This document shows positions 1 through 6,105 of a stretch of 6,393 nt of DNA, in pieces (position 1 is the first letter of the stretch; every line of letters starts with the position of its first letter). The stretch comes from Elusimicrobiota bacterium (GTDB lineage Bacteria; Elusimicrobiota; Elusimicrobia; Elusimicrobiales; Elusimicrobiaceae). Location: assembly GCA_031271365.1 (NCBI GenBank), contig JAISVV010000045.1, positions 1 through 6,393 on the forward strand, read 5' to 3'. The notes beneath the pieces were generated by a model. The model was given only the letters and a program-made list of their open reading frames with translations, was not told the origin of the DNA and searched no databases. The translations under genes were made by a program, and so were the position numbers.

Positions 1-1702
<1,702 letters not shown>

Positions 1703-1710
1703 GTAGTTAT

Positions 1711-1720
1711 ATTATATAAT
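1711..1720. promoter_or_regulatory. Shared palindromic -10 box for divergent promoters
   Basis: The ten bases ATTATATAAT are self-complementary and read TATAAT on both strands: minus at 1716-1711 toward uvrA, plus at 1715-1720 toward the membrane-protein cluster. At 17-bp spacing the -35 matches are weak on both strands (TATACG for minus, ATGTAT for plus), so the call rests on the -10 elements and the position between divergent genes. If used, the minus start site would fall about two bases before the uvrA ATG. The plus start near 1727 would give a leader of about 70 nt carrying the hairpin at 1752-1786. Confidence 0.5.
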
Positions 1721-1751
1721 TTACGGAGCGCAGCGTATAGCCGCCGCCTTT

Positions 1752-1786
1752 TGCCGTCGTTGCTTCGTCCCTCGCAAGTGACGGCA
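1752..1786. repeat. REP-like imperfect palindrome in the leader of the membrane-protein gene
   Basis: TGCCGTC (1752-1758) and GACGGCA (1780-1786) form a perfect 7-bp outer stem. TTGC (1760-1763) and GCAA (1773-1776) form an inner stem after a one-against-two-base internal loop. Read on the minus strand, the centre is TTGCGAGGGACGAAGCAA, which resembles from memory the dispersed GTCATTGCGAGG...GCAATGAC intergenic repeats of many bacterial genomes. There is no T-run on either side, so it is not an intrinsic terminator. It ends one base before the GGAG that serves the GTG start at 1797, so the hairpin could affect access to that ribosome binding site. Confidence 0.6.
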
Positions 1787-1796
1787 TGGAGCAAAT

Positions 1797-2870
1797 GTGA
1801 AAATTAAACAAACCATAATCTTAATAGTAAGCTGCCTGATGTCGGTTTCTATCGTGGGGTGGCTTATATATGATTCCAAGGATAATTTTATCAAAATCTG
1901 GCGGGAGGTTAGTACCATTTACCTGCTTTTGGCTTTGCTGTCTTCGGCGGTAATTTATGTGTTTATGGGGCTTTCCCTGTGGGAGACGCTAAAGCTGCTG
2001 GGTAAGCGCATACACTTGGGCGCGGCCGTAAGCATTGCGTTTGTGTCTACCACGGTAAATTATTTGATATCCAGCCTGGGAGTAAGCGGGTTTGCGCTGC
2101 GCGCGCATTTGCTGGGCAAGCGCAATGTGCCGCTGGGCACAAGCGTTATGGCAAGCATAGTAATATCGGTGCTTTTATACGCGGTTTTAATAGTTATAAT
2201 TTTGCTTGGCACGCTGCTTTTGTTTTTAACCCGCGGCGCCACGGCCACAGCCGAGCAAATGGGCCGCAACTTTGCCGTAATGGTGGCCATTGCGCTTATC
2301 GGCGCGTTTATAACGGCGTTTTTCTTTAATAACGAGTTTAGGTTCAAAAGCCTCCGCAACGGCTTTAGGCTGCTTAATAAGGCTGTTTACAAAATCTTCG
2401 GCAAGCTGATACCGCGCACCAACTTTTCGGCCTTTGAAAAGCAGTTTGATAACGGGATACGCACGATACACGACAATAAATCCAAACTTACCGGCGCGAT
2501 AGCCTGCGTTTGCGGCGATTGGGTTTTTACCATACTGATTTTATATTTGGCGTTTTTGGCCGTGGGCGTTGTAATACCCATAGACGTGCTTATTGCCGGC
2601 TTTGCCCTGGGTATGCTTACCACTTTGATACCCATTTTGCCCGGCGGCCTTGGCGCGATGGAACTGGCGATGGCGTCCGTCTTCAGCCAGATGGGCGACG
2701 TGCCGTGGGAGACGGCGCTTTCCGCCGCGTTGATTTACAGAGTTGTCTATTACATTATCCCCGGCATTATAAGCGTTATAGTTTACTGGGGTTTAAAATT
2801 ATCCGAGCCGGCGGCTTTAACCACCAACCGCGCCAGGGAGTACTTGCGTAATGAAGCAAAAAATCAATAA
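1797..2870 (+). CDS. TIGR00374/UPF0104-type multi-pass membrane protein (flippase-like)
   Basis: This 357-residue protein is strongly hydrophobic. Likely membrane segments lie near residues 6-26, 40-62, 78-100, 117-145, 157-177, 233-258, 262-282 and 308-333, with a basic cytosolic-type stretch at about 178-230. The late motif PGGLGAMELAM (from P282) is typical of the LPG_synthase_TM family (PF03706, TIGR00374), whose members include the membrane half of lysyl-phosphatidylglycerol synthase and many uncharacterised proteins thought to move lipids or lipid-linked sugars. No aminoacyl-transfer domain follows, so lysyl-lipid synthesis is not indicated and the substrate is unknown. GTG at 1797 is chosen because GGAG (1788-1791) lies five bases upstream and an in-frame stop sits at 1779. 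The ATG just before it (1795) reads directly into TGA. The end overlaps the next gene by 20 bases, suggesting co-transcription. Confidence 0.9.
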   Translation: MKIKQTIILIVSCLMSVSIVGWLIYDSKDNFIKIWREVSTIYLLLALLSSAVIYVFMGLSLWETLKLLGKRIHLGAAVSIAFVSTTVNYLISSLGVSGFALRAHLLGKRNVPLGTSVMASIVISVLLYAVLIVIILLGTLLLFLTRGATATAEQMGRNFAVMVAIALIGAFITAFFFNNEFRFKSLRNGFRLLNKAVYKIFGKLIPRTNFSAFEKQFDNGIRTIHDNKSKLTGAIACVCGDWVFTILILYLAFLAVGVVIPIDVLIAGFALGMLTTLIPILPGGLGAMELAMASVFSQMGDVPWETALSAALIYRVVYYIIPGIISVIVYWGLKLSEPAALTTNRAREYLRNEAKNQ

Positions 2871-3363
2871 TATGCAGCCCGTTGCCGCCGCCACGGCCTA
2901 CGTGCACGAGCGCGCCGTTTTAATCGGCGGCGTGGAGCTGGGGGAAAACGTTTCCATATGGCCCAATGCCGTGCTGCGCGGCGATATCGCTGAAATCATT
3001 GTGGGCGCAAACAGCAATGTGCAGGATAACGCAACTATACACGTGGATTTTGGAAGGCCCGCGATTATCGGTAAAAATGTAACTATAGGCCACAACGCCG
3101 TGGTGCACGGCGCGGTGGTGGGCGATAACACGCTTATCGGCATGGGCGCCATTGTGATGGAAAGCGAAATCGGCCCCAACTGCATTATCGGCGCGGGCGC
3201 GCTGATACCGGCGGGCAAAACCATACCCGCAGGCAGCCTTGTTATAGGCAGCCCCGCCAAAGTGGCCCGCGCTTTGAGCGAGGACGAGATTGCGCATTTA
3301 TCGCAGCACGCTTTGGCGTATGTTAAGCTGGCGTCGGCGTTTGTGGAGGGGGAAAATGGCTAA
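2851..3363 (+). CDS. Gamma-carbonic anhydrase-like left-handed beta-helix protein (YrdA/CamH type)
   Basis: The 170 residues are mostly hexapeptide repeats of the left-handed beta-helix type (for example VILGENVSIW-like and IIGKNVTIGHNAVVHG-like turns), with a C-terminal helix after SEDEIAH, the usual length for this family. Metal-site residues of gamma-class carbonic anhydrases are present: H64 in NATIHV, H81 and H86 in IGHNAVVHG, and the supporting R43, D45, Q58 and D59 (RGD and QD motifs). The acidic proton-shuttle loop of archaeal Cam is absent, as in YrdA/CamH relatives, so CO2 hydration is possible but not assured; many such proteins lack proven activity. ATG 2851 has AGGGAG (2835-2840) ten bases upstream. 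An in-frame ATG at 2872 is an alternative, but no Shine-Dalgarno serves it. It overlaps the gene before by 20 bases and the gene after by 8. Confidence 0.93.
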   Translation: MKQKINNMQPVAAATAYVHERAVLIGGVELGENVSIWPNAVLRGDIAEIIVGANSNVQDNATIHVDFGRPAIIGKNVTIGHNAVVHGAVVGDNTLIGMGAIVMESEIGPNCIIGAGALIPAGKTIPAGSLVIGSPAKVARALSEDEIAHLSQHALAYVKLASAFVEGENG

Positions 3364-3718
3364 AATTTTACTGATAGAAGATTCCAAAACCCTGGCCGGC
3401 GCGCTTAAAACCGCGCTTGAGCTTAAAGGCCACGAGGTGCATTGGGTAAGCGACGGGCGGGAGGGCTTCCCTGCCGTTAAAAAGTACACGCCCGATATTA
3501 TTTTGCTGGATTTAATGCTGCCGCACGTAAGCGGATACGAAATTTGCAAAGCCGTTAAAACCGATAACGGCACCTGGCGCATACCGGTGGTAATAATGTC
3601 CACCTTAACCAAGCCCGAGCAAAAAGAACGCGCCATGGAAGCGGGGGCCGACCATTTTATTGATAAGCCGTACGATTTAAAAGCCACGCTTGCCGAGATT
3701 TTTAGGTGGTTGGAGTAG
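3356..3718 (+). CDS. Single-domain CheY-like response regulator
   Basis: This is a 120-residue receiver domain with no output domain. The acidic pair E8-D9 binds Mg2+; D52 in ILLDLMLP is the expected phospho-acceptor; S82 in VIMST takes the switch Ser/Thr position; and K104-P105 in IDKPYD completes the active site. All key residues are present, so phosphotransfer should work. The open frame extends upstream to 3290, but only MAKILLIEDS at 3356 gives the family N-terminus, and GGAGGGGG (3345-3352) is placed to serve it. The start overlaps the end of the carbonic anhydrase-like gene by 8 bases, so translation is probably coupled. No histidine kinase is in the window, so its partner and target are unknown. 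It could be an adaptor acting by protein contact. Confidence 0.95.
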   Translation: MAKILLIEDSKTLAGALKTALELKGHEVHWVSDGREGFPAVKKYTPDIILLDLMLPHVSGYEICKAVKTDNGTWRIPVVIMSTLTKPEQKERAMEAGADHFIDKPYDLKATLAEIFRWLE

Positions 3719-3797
3719 GGGGGACAAGCGGGGGTAAAATGAGCAATGAGATTAATTTTGAATATAAGGGGCGAGCGGAGAAGAGTTTCAACTATAT

Positions 3798-3834
3798 AAA
3801 AACACTTGGTATAAAAATTATACCAAGTGTTTTT
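3798..3834. terminator. Perfect 17-bp bidirectional terminator hairpin (repeat-family member)
   Basis: The left arm (3798-3814) and right arm (3818-3834) are exactly complementary across 17 bp with an AAA loop. The arm ends are AAAAA and TTTTT, so either strand yields a hairpin followed by a U-run. It lies between convergent genes, 79 bases after the response regulator stop and 62 bases beyond the glycosyltransferase stop, and can serve both. Its core GGTATAAAAATTATACC (3808-3824) recurs at 5289-5305 in a 27-base exact match, with variants at 5690 and 5944. It is therefore also a member of a local repeat family. Confidence 0.8.
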
Positions 3835-3896
3835 ATTTTTAAATATTTTATTACTTGTTGTTTTTTTGGCAGTATTGCGCTGCCGGCCCGCGATAG

Positions 3897-4901
3897 TTAC
3901 TGCAAGGCGGCTGCGCCATCGTACCAGGGTAAAAATTTTTGATGGGGAACGTTTTTAACCTGCGGCGGATTGGGGTTAAGGCTGCGCCCGTTTAGAACCT
4001 CTTCGTATTTTTTAAGATATTCCAGCGCCATGCGCTTTGAACTAAAAAGGTCGCGCGCATATTCGTGGCAGCGCCGCCCGGAGAAGGCGTCTATCTCACG
4101 GCAGGCTTTGCTGAGCTGCGGCCTGCTGTCGCTTAAAAAGCCGACGTCGGGGGTAACCAGTTCCGGCAGGGAGCCGTAGGGCGTTGCCAAAACGGGGCAG
4201 CCAAAATATAAACTTTCTATAACGGCGATGCCAAAAGGCTCGTGCCACAATACGGGGAAAACCAAACCTTTGGATTGCTGCAGCAGGATAAGTTTTTCCC
4301 GCCCGCCTACCATGCCGTAAAATTTAACCCTGGGGCTTAATGTAAAGCGAAAGCCCATCTTAAAATTAAGCCGGCTGCCGCCGAGGACGGCCAGTTCTTC
4401 GCGCTTGCCTGCGGCAAGCACGGTTGATACCGCGCCTTTTAAATTTTTAACGCGCCACGCCGCCTTGCCCAGAAAATGAAAATAGCGCCTTTGATTATCT
4501 AAAGCAACCGGGCCGTAATCGTCCCAATCCATACCATTGTAAACATAGCTGTTGCTGCCAAAACGAAGAGCGTGGTTTTTGGAGACGTATACCTCCCGCT
4601 CATTATCGCCGCCGTACTGGCCGTGATTGGTCTTAATGTAGTTAGGCAAATCGGCGGCGTCCTGTGGCACGTCGCCGTGGAAGTGTATTATATCCGTCCC
4701 TTTTGGCAACTGCGGCAGGAAGGGTTTTGCGCCGTCGCAGGGTATAACGGCGGCAAAGTCGCTTTTTGTGCGCCCGTCGCACATGAAGGTAACTTTATGC
4801 CCCATTGCGGCAAGTGCTTTGCCAAGATACCAGACAACGCGTTCCGTGCCGCCGTAAAGCGCAGGCGGCAAAACCGCGTTGCAAACCAATACTATATTCA
4901 T
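3897..4901 (-). CDS. GT4-type (GT-B fold) glycosyltransferase
   Basis: This 334-residue protein begins MNIVLVCNAVLPPALYGGTE, with the glycine loop GGTERVVWYLGKAL (from G17) usual at the N-terminus of GT4 enzymes. The C-terminal half carries the nucleotide-sugar site HEPFGIAVIES with the paired glutamates E221 and E229 (E-x7-E motif), then GCPVLATPYGSLPELV. Such enzymes transfer a sugar from a nucleotide donor to a lipid, glycan or small molecule; neither donor nor acceptor can be told here. There is no signal peptide or membrane segment, so it is probably cytosolic or membrane-peripheral. The ATG (4901-4899) has AAAGGAG (4918-4912) ten bases upstream. No sugar-biosynthesis neighbours are present, so it stands alone. 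Its transcript seems to start far upstream and pass through a structured leader with an intrinsic terminator (4943-4999), which suggests conditional expression. Confidence 0.92.
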   Translation of the reverse strand: MNIVLVCNAVLPPALYGGTERVVWYLGKALAAMGHKVTFMCDGRTKSDFAAVIPCDGAKPFLPQLPKGTDIIHFHGDVPQDAADLPNYIKTNHGQYGGDNEREVYVSKNHALRFGSNSYVYNGMDWDDYGPVALDNQRRYFHFLGKAAWRVKNLKGAVSTVLAAGKREELAVLGGSRLNFKMGFRFTLSPRVKFYGMVGGREKLILLQQSKGLVFPVLWHEPFGIAVIESLYFGCPVLATPYGSLPELVTPDVGFLSDSRPQLSKACREIDAFSGRRCHEYARDLFSSKRMALEYLKKYEEVLNGRSLNPNPPQVKNVPHQKFLPWYDGAAALQ

Positions 4902-4942
4902 GTTGATATTGCTCCTTTAGCTTTGATTTAGCTTTTTTGGCC

Positions 4943-4999
4943 AATAAAAAACGGCCGCCATATTTGAGCCTATCGAAGTAACCCAAATATGACAGCCGT
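4943..4999 (-). terminator. Intrinsic terminator in the glycosyltransferase leader
   Basis: On minus-strand RNA, ACGGC (4999-4995) pairs with GCCGU (4955-4951) and CAUAUUUG (4991-4984) pairs with CAAAUAUG (4966-4959), separated by a 3x3 internal loop and closed by a 17-nt loop. UUUUUAUU follows at once (4950-4943). It ends about 40 bases before the glycosyltransferase ATG and ahead of its ribosome binding site. Its 5' arm overlaps the 3' strand of the long helix 4970-4996/5079-5099, so the two structures exclude each other. Confidence 0.7.
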
Positions 5000-5099
5000 A
5001 GTTCCCTGCCCGAAGGCAGGGAACATTCGACACGCAAGGTTAAGAGGATCAATCCTAACAATGCGCGTCTGATAACGAGCTGTCTTTGGACTTCGATAG
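4970..5099 (-). promoter_or_regulatory. Candidate antiterminator helix (P1) with enclosed three-way junction
   Basis: Positions 5099-5079 pair without interruption on their side with 4979-4970 (10 bp), 4987-4983 (CCAAA/TTTGG, 5 bp) and 4996-4991 (GACAGC/GCTGTC, 6 bp). Forming this helix consumes 4984-4991 and 4995-4996, which the terminator needs. P1 can also form first during transcription, before the terminator 3' arm is made. Read literally, read-through is the default, and an event that prevents P1 would switch the glycosyltransferase off. That regulatory sense is inference; the pairing itself is visible. Confidence 0.55.
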
Positions 5100-5175
5100 C
5101 GCCTTTGATATTCTCAAAAGCTCTTCCCGCTTTTCACGGGATTCCAAAAACAGAAATCAAATTGTAACGGGGTTT

Positions 5176-5193
5176 TTAACCCCGCATAAACAT
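5176..5193 (-). CDS. Possible five-residue leader peptide (MFMRG)
   Basis: AAGGAG (5205-5200) stands six bases before ATG (5193-5191), the strongest ribosome binding site near this leader. The frame reads M-F-M-R-G and stops at TAA (5178-5176). The last codons and the stop lie inside the CGGGGTT/AACCCCG hairpin, so a translating ribosome would open it. It is too short for homology evidence. It could be a regulatory leader peptide, the remnant of a gene start, or a chance match. Confidence 0.35.
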   Translation of the reverse strand: MFMRG

Positions 5194-5224
5194 CGTCGGC
5201 TCCTTGGCGGATTGGTATGTAAAA

Positions 5225-5230
5225 ATTGTA
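5225..5230 (-). promoter_or_regulatory. Extended -10 promoter for the leader RNA
   Basis: The minus strand reads TATGCTACAAT, giving TACAAT (5230-5225) with the extended TGn motif just upstream. The -35 match at 17 bp (TTTATT) is poor, as extended -10 promoters tolerate. Predicted start is near 5218, about 13 bases before the AAGGAG of the leader reading frame. Upstream to 5281 the sequence is AT-rich. Confidence 0.45.
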
Positions 5231-5282
5231 GCATAAAAATCTACGTTAAATAAACCAAAAAAATCCGCAAAACGCTAGAATA

Positions 5283-5315
5283 TTAATCGGTATAAAAATT
5301 ATACCAAGTGTTTTT
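5283..5315 (+). repeat. GGTATAAAAATTATACC hairpin repeat, copy 2
   Basis: TTAATC followed by the perfect dyad GGTATAA-AAA-TTATACC (5289-5305) and then AAGTGTTTTT. From 5289 to 5315 it is identical over 27 bases to 3808-3834, but the left flank differs (TTAATC here, CACTT there), so the outer arms no longer pair. The trailing T-run could make it a weak plus-strand terminator. It faces an inverted copy at 5683-5713. Confidence 0.7.
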
Positions 5316-5420
5316 TGAGGTTAAAGTCGTATGTTTACTTTTTTGCCGCGCTGTTGTTGCGCCATAGCTGCTGTCGTGGGCAAGGCTTGCGGCAATACCC
5401 CGCCATCGGGCAATAAACAT

Positions 5421-5444
5421 CCCCCGGCCCAGCCGGGGGTTTTT
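5421..5444 (+). terminator. GC-rich plus-strand terminator 1
   Basis: CCCCCGGC (5421-5428), loop CCA, GCCGGGGG (5432-5439), then TTTTT. It is a textbook intrinsic terminator for plus-strand transcription; the minus strand has no U-run. No plus-strand gene precedes it back to 3718, so the transcript it ends is unidentified. The hairpin plus the first four Ts is identical to the copy at 5645-5667, except that the last T there is C. Confidence 0.75.
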
Positions 5445-5642
5445 CACAAACGGGCGTAGCCCTTCTCTAACGGCCACGCGCCAAGCGCGTATTTAAAAAC
5501 CTGACATATGCAAAGTAGTCTTTTGTGCGATAATTTTGTAGTTTAAAAAAATAACAAAAAATATTTTTTCTTTATATAAAAACAAAAAAACAGACCCTCG
5601 TGAGAAACGACAAAAAACTCTTTATCGGTGAAACCTTAACGG

Positions 5643-5666
5643 AACCCCCGGCCCAGCCGGGGGTTT
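5643..5666 (+). terminator. GC-rich plus-strand terminator 2 (copy of terminator 1)
   Basis: AACCCCCGGC (5643-5652), loop CCA, GCCGGGGGTT (5656-5665), continuing the T-run to 5667 less one base. It is a 10-bp stem whose core is the same as the terminator 224 bases upstream. The transcript it would end lies within 5445-5642, where no protein gene is visible. Confidence 0.7.
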
Positions 5667-5682
5667 TCTAAAGACAATAAAA

Positions 5683-5713
5683 TTTAATCGGTACAATTTT
5701 TATACCGATTAAA
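5683..5713 (-). repeat. GGTATAAAAATTGTACC hairpin repeat, copy 3 (inverted)
   Basis: TTTAATCGGTA (5683-5693) and TACCGATTAAA (5703-5713) form an 11-bp perfect stem around a 9-base loop. Read on the minus strand, it gives TTAATCGGTATAAAAATTGTACC, matching copy 2 at 22 of 23 positions in opposite orientation. Within the core the usual T-A pair has become T-G, which would be a U-G wobble in minus-strand RNA. Confidence 0.7.
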
Positions 5714-5782
5714 ATATGTTCCAAAATGTAATCACGCCTTAAAAACAAGCCTTAAGGGTAACTGCTCCTGAAATACGGCCCC

Positions 5783-5885
5783 CCTCGCAGCCGCTCCAAA
5801 AACCGCACTGCTCCCAAGCTCCGTGGATAAATAGTCTTGTAATAATATCCTCGCAACCACTCCCAAAACCCCGCCGCTCCCAAGC
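5783..5885. repeat. Two imperfect 37-bp direct repeats, 66-bp period
   Basis: 5783-5819 and 5849-5885 agree at 31 of 37 positions, from CCTCGCA to GCTCCCAAGC. The offset of 66 is divisible by three, and the minus strand is open across both, giving AWEQCGFWSGCE and AWERRGFGSGCE. This could be an intergenic tandem repeat or the remnant of a repetitive reading frame. The frame has no ribosome binding site, and its N-terminal part crosses the hairpin repeat at 5944, so I do not call a gene. Confidence 0.6.
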
Positions 5886-5937
5886 GTAGACAACGCCCCG
5901 CAAAGGCATATAAAAAGATATATAAAATGCTAAAATG

Positions 5938-5971
5938 TTAATTGGTACAAAAATTGTACCACAACTTTTTT
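5938..5971 (+). repeat. GGTACAAAAATTGTACC hairpin repeat, copy 4
   Basis: TTAATT then the perfect dyad GGTACAA-AAA-TTGTACC (5944-5960), then ACAACTTTTTT. Compared with copies 1 and 2, the T-A pair at arm position 5 is C-G: both arms changed together, so pairing is kept. Orientation matches copy 2. The T-run seven bases after the stem is too far for a standard terminator. Confidence 0.7.
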
Positions 5972-6105
5972 GACGGGGCCGCCGCATTTTTCCCGTCGGG
6001 CTGATGGCCTGTGGCAGTGCCTGTCATTGCCGGTTGCGGGCGCGGCAGTCTCATGAAGGCCGTTGGGCTGTAGCCCGCGCGCCGATAACAACCAAGGAGC
6101 ATGGT
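5972..6105 (+). promoter_or_regulatory. Hairpin-containing leader of the ORF6N gene
   Basis: GACGGG (5972-5977) can pair with CCCGTC (5992-5997) over a 14-base loop, and GGGC-TGTA-GCCC (6065-6076) forms a small stable hairpin. GCGGGC near 6037 can also reach the GCCCGC at 6073-6078. I see no clear promoter; the AT-rich stretch 5905-5940 upstream is the likeliest place. The frame of the following gene stays open back to an ATG at 6004, but that extension lacks a ribosome binding site and is rich in Arg, Cys and Ala like translated repeat. Confidence 0.35.

Larger units (their letters stand above)
4943..5218 (-). ncRNA. Structured leader RNA or small RNA, family not recognised
   Basis: Minus-strand RNA of about 276 nt running from a likely promoter to the terminator before the glycosyltransferase. 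Helices in 5' to 3' order: CGGGGTT/AACCCCG (5184-5178/5174-5168); UCCCG/CGGGA (5141-5137/5129-5125); an 8-bp helix (5121-5114/5108-5101); then a closing helix P1 of 21 bp (5099-5079 with 4996-4970, two 3-nt bulges on one side only). P1 encloses two hairpins: P2 (5069-5062/5036-5029 with an inner arm) and P3, a perfect 10-bp stem (5024-5015/5010-5001) capped by a C(UUCG)G tetraloop. Polarity is supported because P2 and the 8-bp helix each hold a G-U pair that would be an A-C mismatch on the plus strand, and UUCG is the stable loop only on this strand. I recognise no T-box, TPP, FMN, tmRNA, RNase P or SRP signature. It could be a riboswitch-like attenuator or a free small RNA such as a divergent 6S. 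Confidence 0.65.
5306..6105. other. About 800 bp without a convincing protein gene
   Basis: All open frames here are short, lack good ribosome binding sites, and several run through hairpin repeats (for example the minus frames ending WYNFYTD or WYNFCTN are simply translated repeat). Contents seen: a TTGCCGC/GCGGCAA pair (5343-5349/5389-5395), two identical terminators, short hairpins at 5452-5462 (GGGC/GCCC) and 5476-5490 (ACGCGC/GCGCGT), a strongly AT-rich tract at 5535-5590 with the 14-base palindrome AAAAAATATTTTTT (5556-5569), two repeat-family hairpins, and a 37-bp direct repeat. The density of small palindromes suggests non-coding RNAs or mobile-element debris. Confidence 0.6.

Noticed and set aside
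3706..3942. Plus-strand frame between the response regulator and glycosyltransferase, with an inner ATG at 3739 (MSNEINFEYKGRAEK)
   Set aside because: It has only a weak G-rich ribosome binding site, runs straight through the terminator palindrome and into the antisense of the glycosyltransferase end, and looks like nothing known. A short real gene truncated by the hairpin cannot be excluded.
4795..5061. 88-residue minus frame starting MLGLILLTLRVE
   Set aside because: It lies across the structured leader and the shifted frame of the glycosyltransferase start.
5125..5141. Cobalamin-riboswitch-like string GGAATCCCGTGAAAA on the minus strand
   Set aside because: The later conserved parts (CCCGCxACTG and the B12 box) are missing from the leader, so the likeness is local.
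5211..5232. Possible fifth, degenerate copy of the GGTAY hairpin (TTGGTATGTAAAAATTGTAGC)
   Set aside because: It needs a base insertion and loses arm pairing; it may simply be AT-rich promoter sequence.
5283..5477. 64-residue minus frame ending WYNFYTD
   Set aside because: It crosses a terminator and ends in the repeat hairpin, with a composition typical of translated non-coding DNA.
5501..5534. Promoter-like CTGACA and GATAAT pair on the plus strand
   Set aside because: The 22-bp spacing is too long for a sigma-70 promoter.
5594..5640. PreQ1-like CAAAAAACTC segment
   Set aside because: The preceding stem and C-rich loop of preQ1-I aptamers do not match and no gene follows.
5281..5960. CRISPR array suggested by spaced repeats
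   Set aside because: Spacing is irregular, copies are in both orientations and no cas-like gene is present.
5739..5987. 82-residue minus frame with two AWE...SGCE units
   Set aside because: No ribosome binding site; the N-terminal third is translated hairpin repeat and upstream palindrome. Kept as a repeat, not a gene.
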